From: Gigaspora rosea | Taxonomy: Eukaryota; Glomeromycota; Glomeromycetes; Diversisporales; Gigasporaceae | Direction of reading: 5' to 3' | NCBI GenBank assembly: GCA_003550325.1 | Contig: QKWP01000805.1 | Span: forward strand, 19,924 to 83,923 | Length of the DNA stretch: 64,000 bases | Shown: in pieces, positions 11,521 through 24,069 of the stretch | How the letters are laid out: each line of letters begins with the position of its first letter | Position numbering within the stretch: position 1 is the stretch's first letter | Notes under the pieces: generated by a model | Databases searched by the model: none | The model's input: only the letters and a program-made list of their open reading frames with translations | What the model was told of the DNA's origin: nothing | Program-made: the position numbers and the translations under genes

Positions 11521-11819
11521 AATCTCAGGTATACCAATCTGGAAGCACAAAGCGCCTACCTGACAACGTACACCAAATTAGAAGTAATGATACTAGGTAG
11601 TGTGTGTAAAGTGCCAGACATGTGAATACCAATTGTTGGTTGAAAAGGAACGTACAAACCAGGTCAGTCATATAAATGGGAATATAGAAGGCTCTAGTGG
11701 GTTTTAGCTATGGATAAATGGTTGTATAACCTAAAGTTCTAGTTCCAATACTTGTATATAATATGTATGTACTTCAGCAATATATCAACTTACTTAAGTA
11801 TTAATAAAAGTTTGGGGCA

Positions 11820-12310
11820 GGAGCTACACCTAGGGTTCCCTCTAATATAAAAAAAAATAATAAAATAGTATACTAGCTATTTTGTAGCTATAATTTCTAT
11901 CATATTAATCACTTATGACTACCTTTATTATTATTTTTTATATATGGTTAACCATATTTATAAGAACATATTGTGATTGGGAATCTTTTTACAAGATTCT
12001 TGGTCTCATATTGATCATCAGAAAACTCTAATTTTTAACTCTTAATTTTTATTTGAATTGTTTTCTTTTTTGTATTTTTCATATTTTATCTAGATATAAA
12101 AAAAGTGAATGTAAAAGTTTGAAAAAAGTTAATATAGAAGTAAAAAAGCCAAAGTAATAAAAAGATAAAAACAATAAAAACAATAAAAATGATATAAATA
12201 AAAAAAAAAATAAAACAAAACCCAAAAGTTAGTAAAGCACAATATGAATATAAATATGAAATATATGTAAAAATAATAATAGTAGTTTAATTAATATCTA
12301 GTGATAACTC
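11820..12310. other. AT-rich DNA, no gene seen
   Basis: Poly-A-rich and AT-rich sequence with short repeats (for example acaataaaaacaataaaaa near 12170). Nothing to annotate. Confidence 0.5.
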
Positions 12311-12317
12311 TTAGAAT

Positions 12318-12455
12318 TATTTATTTATTGTTTATGGAAAATTATAGCAGAGTTACTAATGATTATAGTATGTAGATAGTTTTTCAACTATTTATGTGCA
12401 ATAATCATTGGTAAACTCTGTTATAATTTTTACTCTTCCGAAAATAAATAATACA
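12318..12455. mobile_element. Small palindromic MITE, ~140 bp
   Basis: The stretch attatagcagagttactaatgattat (12342-12367) is inverted at 12401-12427, and the outer attatttatttatt/aaataaataat parts continue the palindrome. Non-coding. Confidence 0.6.
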
Positions 12456-12875
12456 TATACATTTTATTATTATTTGATTATTTAATCTGGATATGATTTT
12501 TTTTATATTAAATTGTAAAATTGTACTAGATATATAGATTTATAAGATTACAGTACAGGGCAGTAAAAGACATCCAATCTATACATATAGGTGCCAATTT
12601 TGGGTGCTTATATAATCAATTTTGATTAGCTAATATTTGTGCAATTGATTTTGATTAGCTAAAAGCCTATATATGTTTTCTTTTTTTTATATTAAGCACT
12701 AATTTTTAAACACATAACTTATAAACTTTAATGTCTTATAACTTCCTTAAAATTAAAAATAAGAAAAATTCTTCTGACAGAAATGTAGTTTATCTAAAAA
12801 TCTATCAATTTGCCAAAGGGTTTTTTGATTTAATTTTTTTAAAAAAGTTATAACAATTTAAAGTTTTACTAATAA

Positions 12876-13402
12876 GGGGGCATCCATAAATAACGTTATA
12901 CAAGAGGATTGGACGAACGATAACGTTTTTCTCAATAAGTAGGGGGGTCAAAAAAATACAACGTATTTTTTTAGAAAAAATTGGCTAAAAATTGAACTAG
13001 TAGTTCAAATTTAATGATTTTGGTACCATTTAATTCGTCTCGGTGAGAGAAGTCGAATAGTACCAATTTCATTTCATTTGGATTACTGGATCAAATTTTA
13101 TTGGCCAAATACTATTGGTTATTATGTTTCTTATAAAATAACTATAAAATCAATAGTTTTTTGTGAAGAACTATTGATCCAGTGATCCAAATGAAATGAT
13201 TTTGGTATCATTGGATTCGACTCACTGAGATGAATCGAATGGTACCTAAATCATCCAAATTGGATCACCGAGTCACAATATATTCAAGTTTTTGTAAAAT
13301 TTTATATATAAACATATGGATTTTGAAAAATTTTTTTATATAGTAGAGGGGGGTCCAGTGCTACTATGAGGGGGTACATAACATTATTTATGGATGCTCC
13401 CT
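12876..13402. mobile_element. MITE with GGGGGCATCCATAAATAACG ends, ~527 bp
   Basis: The left end GGGGGCATCCATAAATAACG is mirrored at 13382-13402 (ttatttatggatgctccct). Inside lies a second palindrome (about 13013-13260) made of ggatcactgg/ccagtgatcc and ggtaccattnnattcg words, so the element is a palindrome nested in a palindrome. No gene. A gggggcatccataaat terminus is, from memory, a recurrent MITE end in other eukaryotes; the superfamily is not assigned here. Confidence 0.7.
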
Positions 13403-13747
13403 AACGAGTGAATATCTTTTACTATTCAGTACTATATAAATTATAATTGGTTAAGTTAAATATATTAAATTTTTTAATAAAAATTTTAATAAAAAAATAT
13501 ATAATTGTTATTTGAATCTAAAATAAATTAGAATTTATTTTTAATTTTTTTTTTTGTTTAAAGTACCTATTTTGAACCCAAAATTTTATTAGGTTTTTTT
13601 TTAAAAGTTTTATATAGATAAGAGTACAATTAGCTATATATACAACTTTTGGTTGCCTATTTATATTTACTAAAAAATTGCCTAATTGATTTTCATACTA
13701 TTAATCAATTTAGATATTATTTTTAAAATTGTTTTTGTTAATGATTA
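13403..13747. other. AT-rich spacer, no gene seen
   Basis: AT-rich sequence with long A/T runs and no supported feature. Confidence 0.5.
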
Positions 13748-13749
13748 TA

Positions 13750-15310
13750 CAGTCAGACCTCTCTAAATGCATATCGTTGGAACTATAGATGCTGGTGAAA
13801 TGGTAAAATAGTTTCACCAGAATTACACCAAAATTTTATTTTGGTGAATTGGTGAAATTGGTGAAATTGGTAAATTGGTGAATTGGTGAAATTGGTTGTT
13901 GAATTGGTGAAATGGTGAATTGAATTGGTGAAACGGTGAATTGGTGAAATGGTGAATTGGTGAATTGGTGAAACAGTGAATTGGTGAAATGGTGAATTGG
14001 TGAATTTGCTCAGTCCTATAAACAGTTAATAGTTCTGACCTCAAAGTGTGCCTGTAAAAACATAAAATGTAAAAACTTGAACAAAAACCTAACCGAATTC
14101 CAGGCTGAAATAATTCCAAACTCTGGAAATTCACTATTTCACTCATTCCGCTGTTTCACCATTCCACCAATTCACCATTTCACCAATTCACCATTTCACC
14201 AATTCACCAATTCACTAATTACACCAATTACACCAATTTACCAGTTATACCAGTTTCACCATTACCGATTGGTGATTGGTGAAATGGTGAAATCATTTCA
14301 CCACTCTGATTTAATTTCACCAGCATCTATAGTTGGGACCAGCTCTGAGGTTTGCGTTTAAGGAGGTATGCATTTAGAGAACATTTATTTTTATAAGTCA
14401 AAATGGCAAAATGTGGTGTGCTTCCATCTAAAAGTGTTTTTCTTACTAAGCTAACAATACATGTCCACTAATTGAAAGTTGTAAGGCTTGTTGAGGTGCA
14501 TCTAATAGTTGTTAGATCATCCAAATCGGCCCAGTAGATGGCGAGTTATCGTCGTAAAACGATTGGCTGACTATATAAAATTACATATGAAAATCACTAT
14601 AGGCGAAATGTGGCGTGCTTCTATCCAAAACATTTTTCTTACTAAGTTAACGATACATGGCCACTAATTGAAAATTGTAGAGCTCGTCGAGATGCATCTA
14701 ACGGTGGTTAGATCATCCAAATTGGCCCAGTGGATGCGAGATATCGAAACTTTCAATTAGTGCCCATGTATCGTTAACTTAGTAAGAAAAAAAGTTTTAG
14801 ATGGAAGCACGCCACATTTTGCCTATAGTGATTTTCATATGTAATTTTATATAGTCGACCAATTGTTTTCAATGATAACTCGCTATCCACTAGGCTGATT
14901 TGGATAATTTAACTACCGTTAGATGCGTTTCGACGAGCCCTACAACTTTCAATTAGTGGACATGTATCATTAACTTAGTAAGAAAAAACATTAGATGGAA
15001 GCACACCACATTTCGCCATTCTCCAGTTGATAGGTGGATTATCAATTAAGTAAGTCATATGATATACAAAATCATAACATGTAGTCCTGATTTGATTGGC
15101 CCGTGGTCACATGATATGCATTTATAAAGGAATTTATATAGATGGGCCAAGAAAATAGTATGCATATGCAAAATAAAGAATATGCACTTATTTATTAAGC
15201 CCGTCAATGGGCCAGACAATTAATATGCATTTAAAGAGGTTATGCATTTAGGGGGGATGCATTTAGAGAGGTNTATGCATTTAGGGGGGATGCATTTAGA
15301 GAGGTCTGAC
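13750..15310. mobile_element. pogo-type non-autonomous element, 1.56 kb
   Basis: Left end CAGTCAGACCTCTCTAAATG and right end ...CATTTAGAGAGGTCTGAC are inverted and flanked by TA. The interior combines (i) a 554-bp palindromic insertion at 13781-14334, (ii) an inverted array at about 14396-15024 made of two direct plus two inverted copies of a ~170-bp module (landmark cttactaagttaacgatacatg), and (iii) short direct repeats of a tatgcatttaggggggatgc word just before the right end, where the only ambiguous base of the window (n, 15273) falls. No transposase gene. Confidence 0.7.
13781..14334. mobile_element. Palindromic insertion built of a 9-bp minisatellite
   Basis: Starts AACTATAGATGCTGG and ends with its exact reverse complement CCAGCATCTATAGTT. 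The left half (13800-14010) is an array of ggtgaatt/ggtgaaat units; the right half (14125-14290) is an array of the complement, ttcaccaat. It splits the host element between cgttgg and gggaccagct. The open frames on both strands (Phe-His-Gln-Phe, Pro-Ile-His repeats) are by-products of the 9-bp period. Confidence 0.8.
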
Positions 15311-15504
15311 TATATATAATTATTTAGTTGTATATAGTTTTATTAGTATTAATTATATAATATTTTTGTCTTTTTGATTGGCTAACAAGCAAAAAATATA
15401 TATTACTTTACAAAACATATACCTTTTATAAGAAATAACTAAAGTATTCAAAATTGTTTTGTATTTAAAATATAATTATATTTTTAAATACAGATTGTTT
15501 TATT

Positions 15505-16600
15505 ATTATTTTTTTTCTTAGGCAAGACTTGCTATATACAACCTCTTTAATTTTATTATACTAAAAAATAGTACAAATATTCGAAGGACAAAGAATAAAA
15601 CAGTATTGACATCATTCAATTTAAACAACTAAACCAAGTGCGAATCACTATACGGCATTTCTGGAGATACTAACTAGTCCATCAGCCTTATTCTACTATA
15701 CAAAAGCATTTTCTGAAGAAAATATCCTTGGAAGTGGGACAAAAAAACCAAACTATTAAGGACAAAGATACAAAAAAAAAAAGTAAAAACAAAAAAAAAC
15801 AAAGAAAATGAGAAAACAAATAATAAAAAAAGAAAAAAAAGAAAAGCAAGGCCTCCGATCAATTAAGACCTAGTACTAAGATGAACTTATTTAAAAATTA
15901 TATAATACTAAAAAAAGTAGTTTCTACTCTAACTAAATTCAAATTATCATATATAGATAAAAAACTATTGCTAGAAAAAAATAGCTTCTAATCTAGAAAA
16001 CTGTAGAGATAAATGTACAAAAGAAAACTACGGCTAAAAGAATATTTTCATTGCGAGGTTTTTTTCAAAAACAAACCACGTGTTATTTATTGTTTATTTC
16101 AAAAACCCAAAATCTACTCATGACTTGGTTCCAATATGGTAGTAGCATTTTAAAATTTAAAGAGGTAAATATTGCTAATATTTTGGAGGGGTAAGCAAAA
16201 TGTTCACTTTGTCGAAATTTTGAAAGAGCCAAAGAAGTGAGAGAAGCATCAAGCAGTCCAACTTGTTTTGTAAATTTAAAACCATGTAAGTTTTGTAGCC
16301 TGTAAAAAAATATGCAGCTTTCATAAAATTCAAAACTATTTGAACTTAATAACAAAGACTTTTAGTTACTTAGTAACCAACTATAGTTCAATAGTTTTTG
16401 TGTTTAACTTCAGGAAGGCCTATCCCAAGACTTCTTTTTCAGCTTTTTTTCAGTTGTCCTGAGTAGAGCTCTTGTTCCCAAATACTCCAAAAAAAGTTTT
16501 GTAATAAGAGGTTGCATATTATCTATAGGTTTTCTACAGTTTGGTTGTCTTGAAAAAATTGGTCCAGATGATCATTTGAGATTGTTATATTAACAAATTA
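15505..16600 (+). repeat. R1 dispersed repeat, copy 3
   Basis: Same order of landmarks as copy 2 (ttcttaggcaagacttgc, then gactagtccatcagcct, a poly-A tract, ctacggctaaaagaatatt, cactttgtcgaaattttgaaa, ggtccagatgatcatttg). It forms an inverted pair with copy 4 across an AT-rich spacer of about 250 bp. No coding function supported. Confidence 0.7.
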
Positions 16601-16849
16601 CATTTTAGCTACATTAACTAAATAATTTTTTTTATTTTATAAACTAATTAAAATTTTTATTAATTTTATTATAATTATTATATCATAAATATTACTTTTA
16701 TTAAATATATAATAAATTAAATTTTATTAAATTAATTAATTTTATAAATGTAAGATAAATTACAGTAAATTAATATAATTTATATTATTTTACTTTTTTT
16801 TTAAATATTTATTATCTTTGAAAAAAATAAAAACAACTCTTTCTGATGA

Positions 16850-17905
16850 TCATTTGGACCAAATTTTCTGACAGAAGAAAAACAAAAAGTTTTTTGTTGG
16901 AGCGTTGCCTATACTTAATGTATAGTAGGATAACATAGGAAACGGTTTTTACAGAGGTCAACTACCTAAACAGGGGACTTCTTTGTATATTCGGCATGCA
17001 AGCCAAAAGCATCGACCTACAAGATAACTGGCAGAAGGTGGTGCCCTTGTATGAGAAATTTTGGTGGAGATACAAATATTTTTTTCTTCGTCGATGAAGG
17101 GACCTGTGGAAAAACAATAGGGAACAACAAAAAAATGAGTTTTATCTTGGATGTACACTTCTTAAACTTTGGATACAAGTATCGTCTCTTGCCCTTTGGA
17201 CTTTTCGAAATTTCACCAAAAAGTGGGCGATTGAGTTTACCCCCTTCAAAAGATCGGCAATGTTTACTTTGTCCATATTGGGAATGCGCCTACCATATTG
17301 GAATCAAATCACGAGTGAAATCGGGTCCTTTGAGATAAACAATGAATGACACGTGAGATGTTTTGGAGTAATCCGCATGAAATTTCTTTCTAGAAAGTTC
17401 TATTAGGCGTAGTCTTTTTTTTCTTTTATGTACATATAGTACTTAGGTGAGGCGATTCCTTACGCAGTGCTATATAATTTTTAAATGTAGTATTTGTCAG
17501 TTCTATCCTTTTTTTCTTTGTTTTCTTTCTTTTTTCTTTCCCTGGTCAGGATTGGCCTCTTTTCTTATGTTTTTTCTTTTTTGTATCGGTCACGTGTTTT
17601 TAGCTTTTCGTTTTCTTGGTAGTTTATTGGTACTTTCCACCTTTTTCATTTTGTCCTGTATGAAGAAGGAAAAATTTTAAGGAAAGAGGCGGTCCTGACA
17701 AAGCTAGCAAGAGCCTGTCGGTGATAATTTGAAGTGTTCTATGCGTTAGAAGACCAAAATTTGAGACTATTCTTGACTGCAGCAGATCGTGTTTAGGTAC
17801 TTCGGTAACCGGACGAGTCTTTAGTGTGGAAGGGAGGGAATGTAGGCAGTAGTCTAAAAATCCTAGAGTGTTATACTCGTTCCCAAATAATAAAGGCAGG
17901 ATTGC
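16850..17905 (-). repeat. R1 dispersed repeat, copy 4 (inverted)
   Basis: Reverse-strand copy of R1: gatgatcatttggacc at 16848, cttctttgtatattcggcatg at 16979 and tcgaaatttcaccaaaaagtg at 17206 are complements of copy 2/3 landmarks. It looks less decayed than the others and extends outward (17400-17905) with sequence not clearly matched in copies 2 and 3. The short open frames at 16958-17680 do not match frames in the other copies. Confidence 0.65.
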
Positions 17906-18420
17906 CCTTAAAAAAAAAAAAATAAAAAAAAAAATAAATATTTATTATCTTTAAATATAGAAAATTTTTTTGGTTCAACAAATATATACTTAAAGAAATC
18001 ATGCTGCACTTATTAATATATTTATTAATAAATTAATTTATAAATTTAAAATTATTAAAATATTAAAATAAAATAATTAAGCCTTGATTATAGTATTATC
18101 TTGTTATATTACTAATAAAAAATGCTTTACATGCAATTTTACTATAAACTTTAATTTTATTCTAACTTTAACTTTAATCTTATTAATTTTAATTAATTTT
18201 TTATTTTTTGCTACAATAGTTATTGGAGACACAGTATGCATAATGTACTATATAGTTTTTTTTTTAAAAGTATAAAATTTATACTAAATAATAATAATGT
18301 AATATATAATAATAATAATTTTGTAAAAAAATTTATTTATAAATCTATACAATTCTGAAAAAATTATAAAATGTTTTTAATTTAAGCACTAAATCCTTGT
18401 TAATGTTTTTAACATTTTTA

Positions 18421-18538
18421 AATTAAATATTTCAACAACTATCAAATCAATTTTGATTAAATTTTAATTCTATAATAGAACTAAAAAAATTTGTATTAAA
18501 TTTGGTTTAGTAGTTGTTGAAATATTTTAATATAAAAT
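18421..18538. repeat. Inverted repeat, ~118 bp
   Basis: attaaatatttcaacaacta (18423) and tagttgttgaaatattttaa (18510) pair across an AT-rich middle. A small hairpin or MITE remnant. Confidence 0.5.
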
Positions 18539-18599
18539 TTAAAAATTTTTATTTAAAAAAATTTCTCTTTATTATTGACTTCCTATATATTGCGTATAA

Positions 18600-21500
18600 C
18601 AAAAAGTACCGTATATATTACATATAACAAAAAGAGGTGTTACTTTTACCAAGTTAACCAATTAATAAACTTCTGTAACCCCAAATTAGCCGTAAACGTA
18701 ATTATGATATTCCTATAATACGTAGAGTGACTGAACGAAATCACGAAACATTACACATTATTTAATATAAAATCCTGAAAATAGCAATAAAAATTTCGAT
18801 GGTTAAATTTTTCGGGGTTTGAAGTTTGTGATTCTAACTGTCAGAACTATGAAACGATGAAATAATTTCATCACTATTGGTGAAATTGATTGATATTGAA
18901 TTGGTGACATTTTAGCGTTCTCTTGTTAGAACTTGTAATTGTTAAGATTTCAATAATATATAGTTGATTATTAATCTGTGAGATTTTGAATATAATGAAT
19001 TCGCTAAACCAACCAAAATTTGACAATATAATATTTTGATACAAGAAAGAAGAAACTATTTAAGTTATGCTAGTTTATGTTGTAAATCTATATAAATATT
19101 AAAGTGTTCGTTTTTTATTATTATAAATAATTATGTTTATTATTATGTAATGCACTACACGTGGATACGTGTCAAGCACGTAAATCGTAAAAATTTCTTA
19201 ATTTGTCATAAAAAAAGGACCAGCCAAATTATTGCATAGCGGTATGTTTTTTTTTCTAACCACTTGTATTAAATTCAACACAATTGGTATACTTACTAAA
19301 TCTAGCCTTTAATTATAACATTAATTCTTCGAAAATTCATCAATTCTGAATCTAATCATTTCTAATCATATTATTTAATTGTTTGAAAATTTATTCTCAA
19401 ATCTAAATAGAGTATAGTTTAAAATACGTTACATAAAATATAATTGATTAAAATAAAATATATATAATTTATTTATTTTTTCCTTTATTCCAGTATAACC
19501 AATTGAAACTTACAATAGGTATTCTTTGATTTTAATAATCAGGTGATAATGTTTTTCTTCGTTAAAAGAATTATATTTCTCCAATCAAATTACGTGAGAT
19601 TTTGCAATGATTTTAATGGATAGTTTAGATATAACATCAAAAAAAAAAAAGTAACAGTTGCGTCATCTTATTTATTTTAAAAAGTGATTAATACAGTAAC
19701 AGGTATGTAATCTTGGCAAATTATCAAATTAACATCGTTTACTGATTCTTTGTATAATACTTCGTTATGTTTTTTTTTTTTTTTTAAAAAAAAAAGCAAA
19801 CCATTTAAGAACACTATAAATGGAGTGAGTGATTGTAAACAATTATTTTAAAGAAAAAATTAACATATCGGAAAAAACTCTAAATACTTTAAGAAATAGT
19901 TAACAAAGTTCATCTTTTTAAAACCTTTGTCCTTTTTTAATTTGAATCATATTGGTTCATAAATAGTATCTTTGTTTCGATTTGTAGTAGTTTAAAAATG
20001 TGAAATAAAGTTAATGAATGAAGAAGATTAATGGTGACAAAAAAAAGTCATCACACAGATAACAGATATAACAGATAGTACACAAAAATGCAAGAACAAA
20101 GGAATATGGCTGATGTGTATTCACCTGATAAAATCTTAAAAAGAATCTTTAAACATTGATTTTTAGAATAAAGTTCTAGAATATTTTAATTATCTTTTCG
20201 TCAGGTATGAGAATAAAGAAATTACCACTATTTGTATTGTCTTTGTCTTCACCCAATATAGAATAAATGCATGAGTGGTGTCATTTAGAGCTTATTTGCT
20301 ATGATGACGACTCGTTTTTAACAGCTGATTTAACTGTTAAACAGGAAAATCAACATTCCAAAATTGGAATACAGGATGTCATTAAATACTATAATAATGT
20401 AATATAAAAGAATATAAAAAGAACGACAATATTTAAATATTATTGGTCAATATAAGGTGAGTAACAAACTACTTACAAAAATCACAACATAAACCAAATA
20501 TGATTAACAGTGCTGTACATTAACAATGAATGGTTCGTTGAATAAAAAGTCAAGCCACTTTTTTTAGTATTTCAATTGCTATATAAACTGGGGTCAAAAT
20601 TTAAGGTCATGTGTTACTTAAAAAATTACTTATTTGTCTTATTTTTCTTATTTGTCAAATTTGTCAAATTTTATTTATTTTTAATGTAACGACATGACCT
20701 TTAAAAATGTCTATAATTTGAAATAATCATTACAATCATTGTATTAAAAATTACTAAATTAAGCCGTTAACGGTAAAGTGAACGTTAAAGTAAACATTAA
20801 AGTAAACATTAAAGTAAACATTAGTGTTGTTTCCTAAACTAAATTAAAATAATTTTAATAATTTTAATAATTTTAATAATTTTAACATTATTTAACATAT
20901 TTGATATCGATATACAATAAATTAATTACCTTGATCACCTGATGATCTTCCACATCCAACTAACGTATTACTGTATATTACAGTATTACTGTAGTTAATA
21001 AACTATCAGTTATAATGTACTACTAGAGGTAAAACTGCAAAATCGAAATATGATAGTGAATTTATTCACAATATAATACGTTAATTAGATTTATTTCTAC
21101 TATAAATGAATTGATATGATTTTTTTTTTTAGCATTTATTCACACAATATAATATTACATTATTCGAACTCATTATAACTGATAACTTAAAATTTATAAT
21201 TAAAGCTCCACTTTTAATTAACCTTTTAATTAACCTAGAGATTATTTAGCCGGTTATTATTAAATTATCAATAAATTATCAATAAATTATCCAATAAATT
21301 ATCCAATAACTTATCCAATAAATTATATCCAATAAAATATCAAATAAATTATCCAATAAAATATCAAATAAAATATCAAATAAAATATCAAAAAATAAAA
21401 TAATAAAATATCAAATAAAATATCAAATAAAATATCAAAGAAATAAAATAATAAATTATCCAATAAAAAATATTCAATAAAATATCCAATAAAATATCCG

Positions 21501-23800
21501 ATAAATTATCAAAAGTTATGATATATTTCGGGCATACAACAGCAATTCCTACTCGGGTACACACTAGATTAAACTTCTTTTCTAAGATTTTTTTATCTAA
21601 ATTACCATATGACAAAACTTTTTTTTATCACTTCGCGTAAAGTTAAGTACAATAATATATTAGAATAATTGGTACAATACATGATTATGTTATGCATTGA
21701 TGCATTAAGATTAATACTACCTTACGACAATAACAAACAAAAGATGTTTGAGATAATTAACTTTAAATGTAGTTTCGCGGAATATCCCGAAATGACATTG
21801 AACGAATGAATTATGCTGCCAAGCAAATCTTTTTTTTTGTTTTCCTGAACAAGTAAACACTAAGTTTCGTTGGATTGACTGACGCGTAAGCATACAAAAA
21901 AAAAAAAAAAAAAAAAAAACAAAAATCGATAGAAATCGATTAAAATCGATAAAATCGATAGAATGATAGTTAGCATATACAGTATATATACTATATACAT
22001 TATACATTATTTTATGCATGCATGCATTTAAATCTGTTATTTTGTTCTTGTCATGTTTTAATATATTCTCCTGATCGCATTACAGTAAATTTATTTCTTT
22101 GTTCAAATAAAAGTGCTTCGTGTATGCGTTATAATTTTAAGTATACTTTAAAAGGACAAATTAAAGAAATATATATGTATTATATATACATTTAAGTTTA
22201 TTTACGTTTGAATTACTTTTTGACGAAAAAAGGAAGTTTTCAAAGGTTAATTGATAGTCGTGTGTTCGCGTTTATTGATCTCAAATCACAGCAGTTAAAA
22301 CAATTTGTTAATCTTACTTTATTCCAAATTAATTTCAAAATTATTTTCTATAAGTTTTATGACATCAGTTTAATCATTGTAACCCTTATACATAGTCAAG
22401 GTTACCAATGATAACAATTAAGAAAAGAGAAATAAAAGCCAAAAAGAAAAATAAAAGAAAATAAAAATGTCTTGAATTCCCAAAGAAGTTATTTCTATCA
22501 AACCGACATAAAAATTTGCTAAATAGAGGGGGCATCTTCTTTAAACTATTCTTACGGAAAAAGCCATCATAGTTTGGTTAAACGCTGTGATCAAATCATT
22601 TTAATTAAATTTATTTAGTATCACAAAAAAAGAAATACAGTACCGGTACTTGAAAACAAACCAGTTTCGATAATATTGATGTTTCATCTTTGATTCACAA
22701 ATGTGGAATAACCTTTTTGTTGGTCTCGTGTCGATTCTTTTTTTTACAATTATTTAAATTAAAATGGAAACGTACCAATTAATAATTACTTTATGGTGAT
22801 TCAAAGCATGATTATTTTATTCAAACAAGCATCAAAAGCAGGATTATAAAGATTTTAAGAAAATTTATCCAATCAATCTTTTATATTCTTAAAGTGTTTG
22901 CCTGACATGTATAATAGCAAAATATCATATCGAAAGTAACAAACAATAAAGTAAAATAAAGTAACTATAAAGTAACTATAAAGTAATAATAAAGTAACAA
23001 TAAAATAACTATAAATAATAAAGTAATAATAAAGTAATAATAAAGTAACAATAAAGTAATAATAAAGTTATGATGAAGTAACAATACTTTTTTACATAAG
23101 AATGTGCATTATCATTCTCTTAACATCACATAATTCTAAATTGACTTATTAGAGAAGTAGTCAAAATTTTGCATTCTTTAATTACTTTAGATGGGATTTC
23201 GGCTTAACTATGCCTCCCAAGAATAAATTTCCTGATTGGTCAATTCGTTATTGTCCGTTATTGCGTTTATTTTGTATGACGACGATCTAATTTTTTTTTT
23301 TTTTAAAAAAAAAACAATGTTTAATTAGTACAGTAGGGCATTGCTTAATCTGATACCATTTTAAGAAAATTTTAAGATAATTTTGATTATCTCGGAATCT
23401 TCGGCCGACACAACGAATATATTAAATATGTTTTGAAGGATATATATTATATATTTGGTTATATCTTATCTATATATATATATATCAGATATCAGATATG
23501 TATTTGGTCACATTAAATTACATTAAATAATTACATTAACAGATAAATTACATTAAATTATAAATTTATTACATGTTTCTAAATTACATTTATACTACAT
23601 TCCTACTATATTAAATATATAATATCTAAAGTTCTCTATTTGGAATGATAAATAATTACCTCATTTCTGATGTGATTTTTTATCATAAATAATGATTGGA
23701 AAAATCTCTTTTTTCGGAATACGACGATCAAAAAAATTAGCAAACATAAATCATTGGGAATTACCGATATTGCTGTATTGCTTATCAGTTTATTTACAAA
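18600..23800. other. Gene desert, part 1: AT-rich low-complexity DNA
   Basis: No supportable gene. Unlike 1-18.6 kb, palindromic elements are nearly absent and short tandem repeats dominate: acattaaagtaa (20795-20825), aatatcaaataaa-type units (21250-21510), aaagtaataat (22950-23090), plus many T or A homopolymers of 10-20 bp. The longest open frames (for example the minus-strand one at 21717-22019) run through poly-T and show no motif. I infer upstream intergenic DNA of the bZIP gene. Confidence 0.6.
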
Positions 23801-23806
23801 CATAGC

Positions 23807-24069
23807 TATATACCGAGTGGATGAAAAGTAACTGGATTATGATTATCATTTTAAATTTTAGTTTAGTAATCATCATAATAAATTAAAAATTATTAAAATA
23901 AAATTATTAATTTTTTTTTTTTTTTATTATTATATAAATGTAAGAAATAAATTAAAAATTATAAATTTTTATTACATTATAAACATTATAAATAAATCTG
24001 TTGGAGTAAAAAAGGCACTGTCCAGTTATTCCAATCACTTCAGTTACTTTTCATCCCACTCGGTATATA
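23807..24069. mobile_element. MITE, 263 bp, TATATACCGAGTGG ends
   Basis: TATATACCGAGTGG, then atgaaaagtaactg at the left end, is mirrored by cagttacttttcatcccactcggtatata at the right. The AT-rich core is non-coding. It is the clearest transposon copy I saw in the otherwise transposon-poor stretch around the bZIP gene. Confidence 0.8.

Larger units (their letters stand above)
4430..11815. mobile_element. Foldback-like element, ~7.4 kb with long inverted arms
   Basis: The arm at about 4430-8600 (less its insertion) is the inverted copy of the arm at about 10262-11815. Paired landmarks include ataacctaaacctactagag (4516) with its relative near 11730, aggtaggcgctttctgcttcc (4672) with 11565-11545, ttggatggcatcatgaggctc (4951) with 10972-10992, and aggttacaggtaatatacc (8448) with 10388-10406. 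Divergence is moderate. Each arm also carries a tRNA-like segment with a gttcaaatcc box (10262-10333 on +, 8523-8597 on -). There is no transposase gene. The left arm holds a 2.9 kb insertion, the centre a hAT-like element, and the right arm a 287-bp MITE. Confidence 0.75.

Noticed and set aside
13823-14361. Open frames on both strands with Phe-His-Gln-Phe / Pro-Ile-His repeats
   Set aside because: They are produced by the 9-bp minisatellite read in any frame; there is no start context, domain or codon signature.
16958-17680. Several 60-95 codon frames in R1 copy 4
   Set aside because: The frames are not preserved in R1 copies 2 and 3, so they are not a shared gene.
5400-17905. R1 copies as long terminal repeats of a retroelement
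   Set aside because: No retroelement-type genes lie between any pair, copies occur in both orientations, and there is no primer-binding-like or polypurine context.
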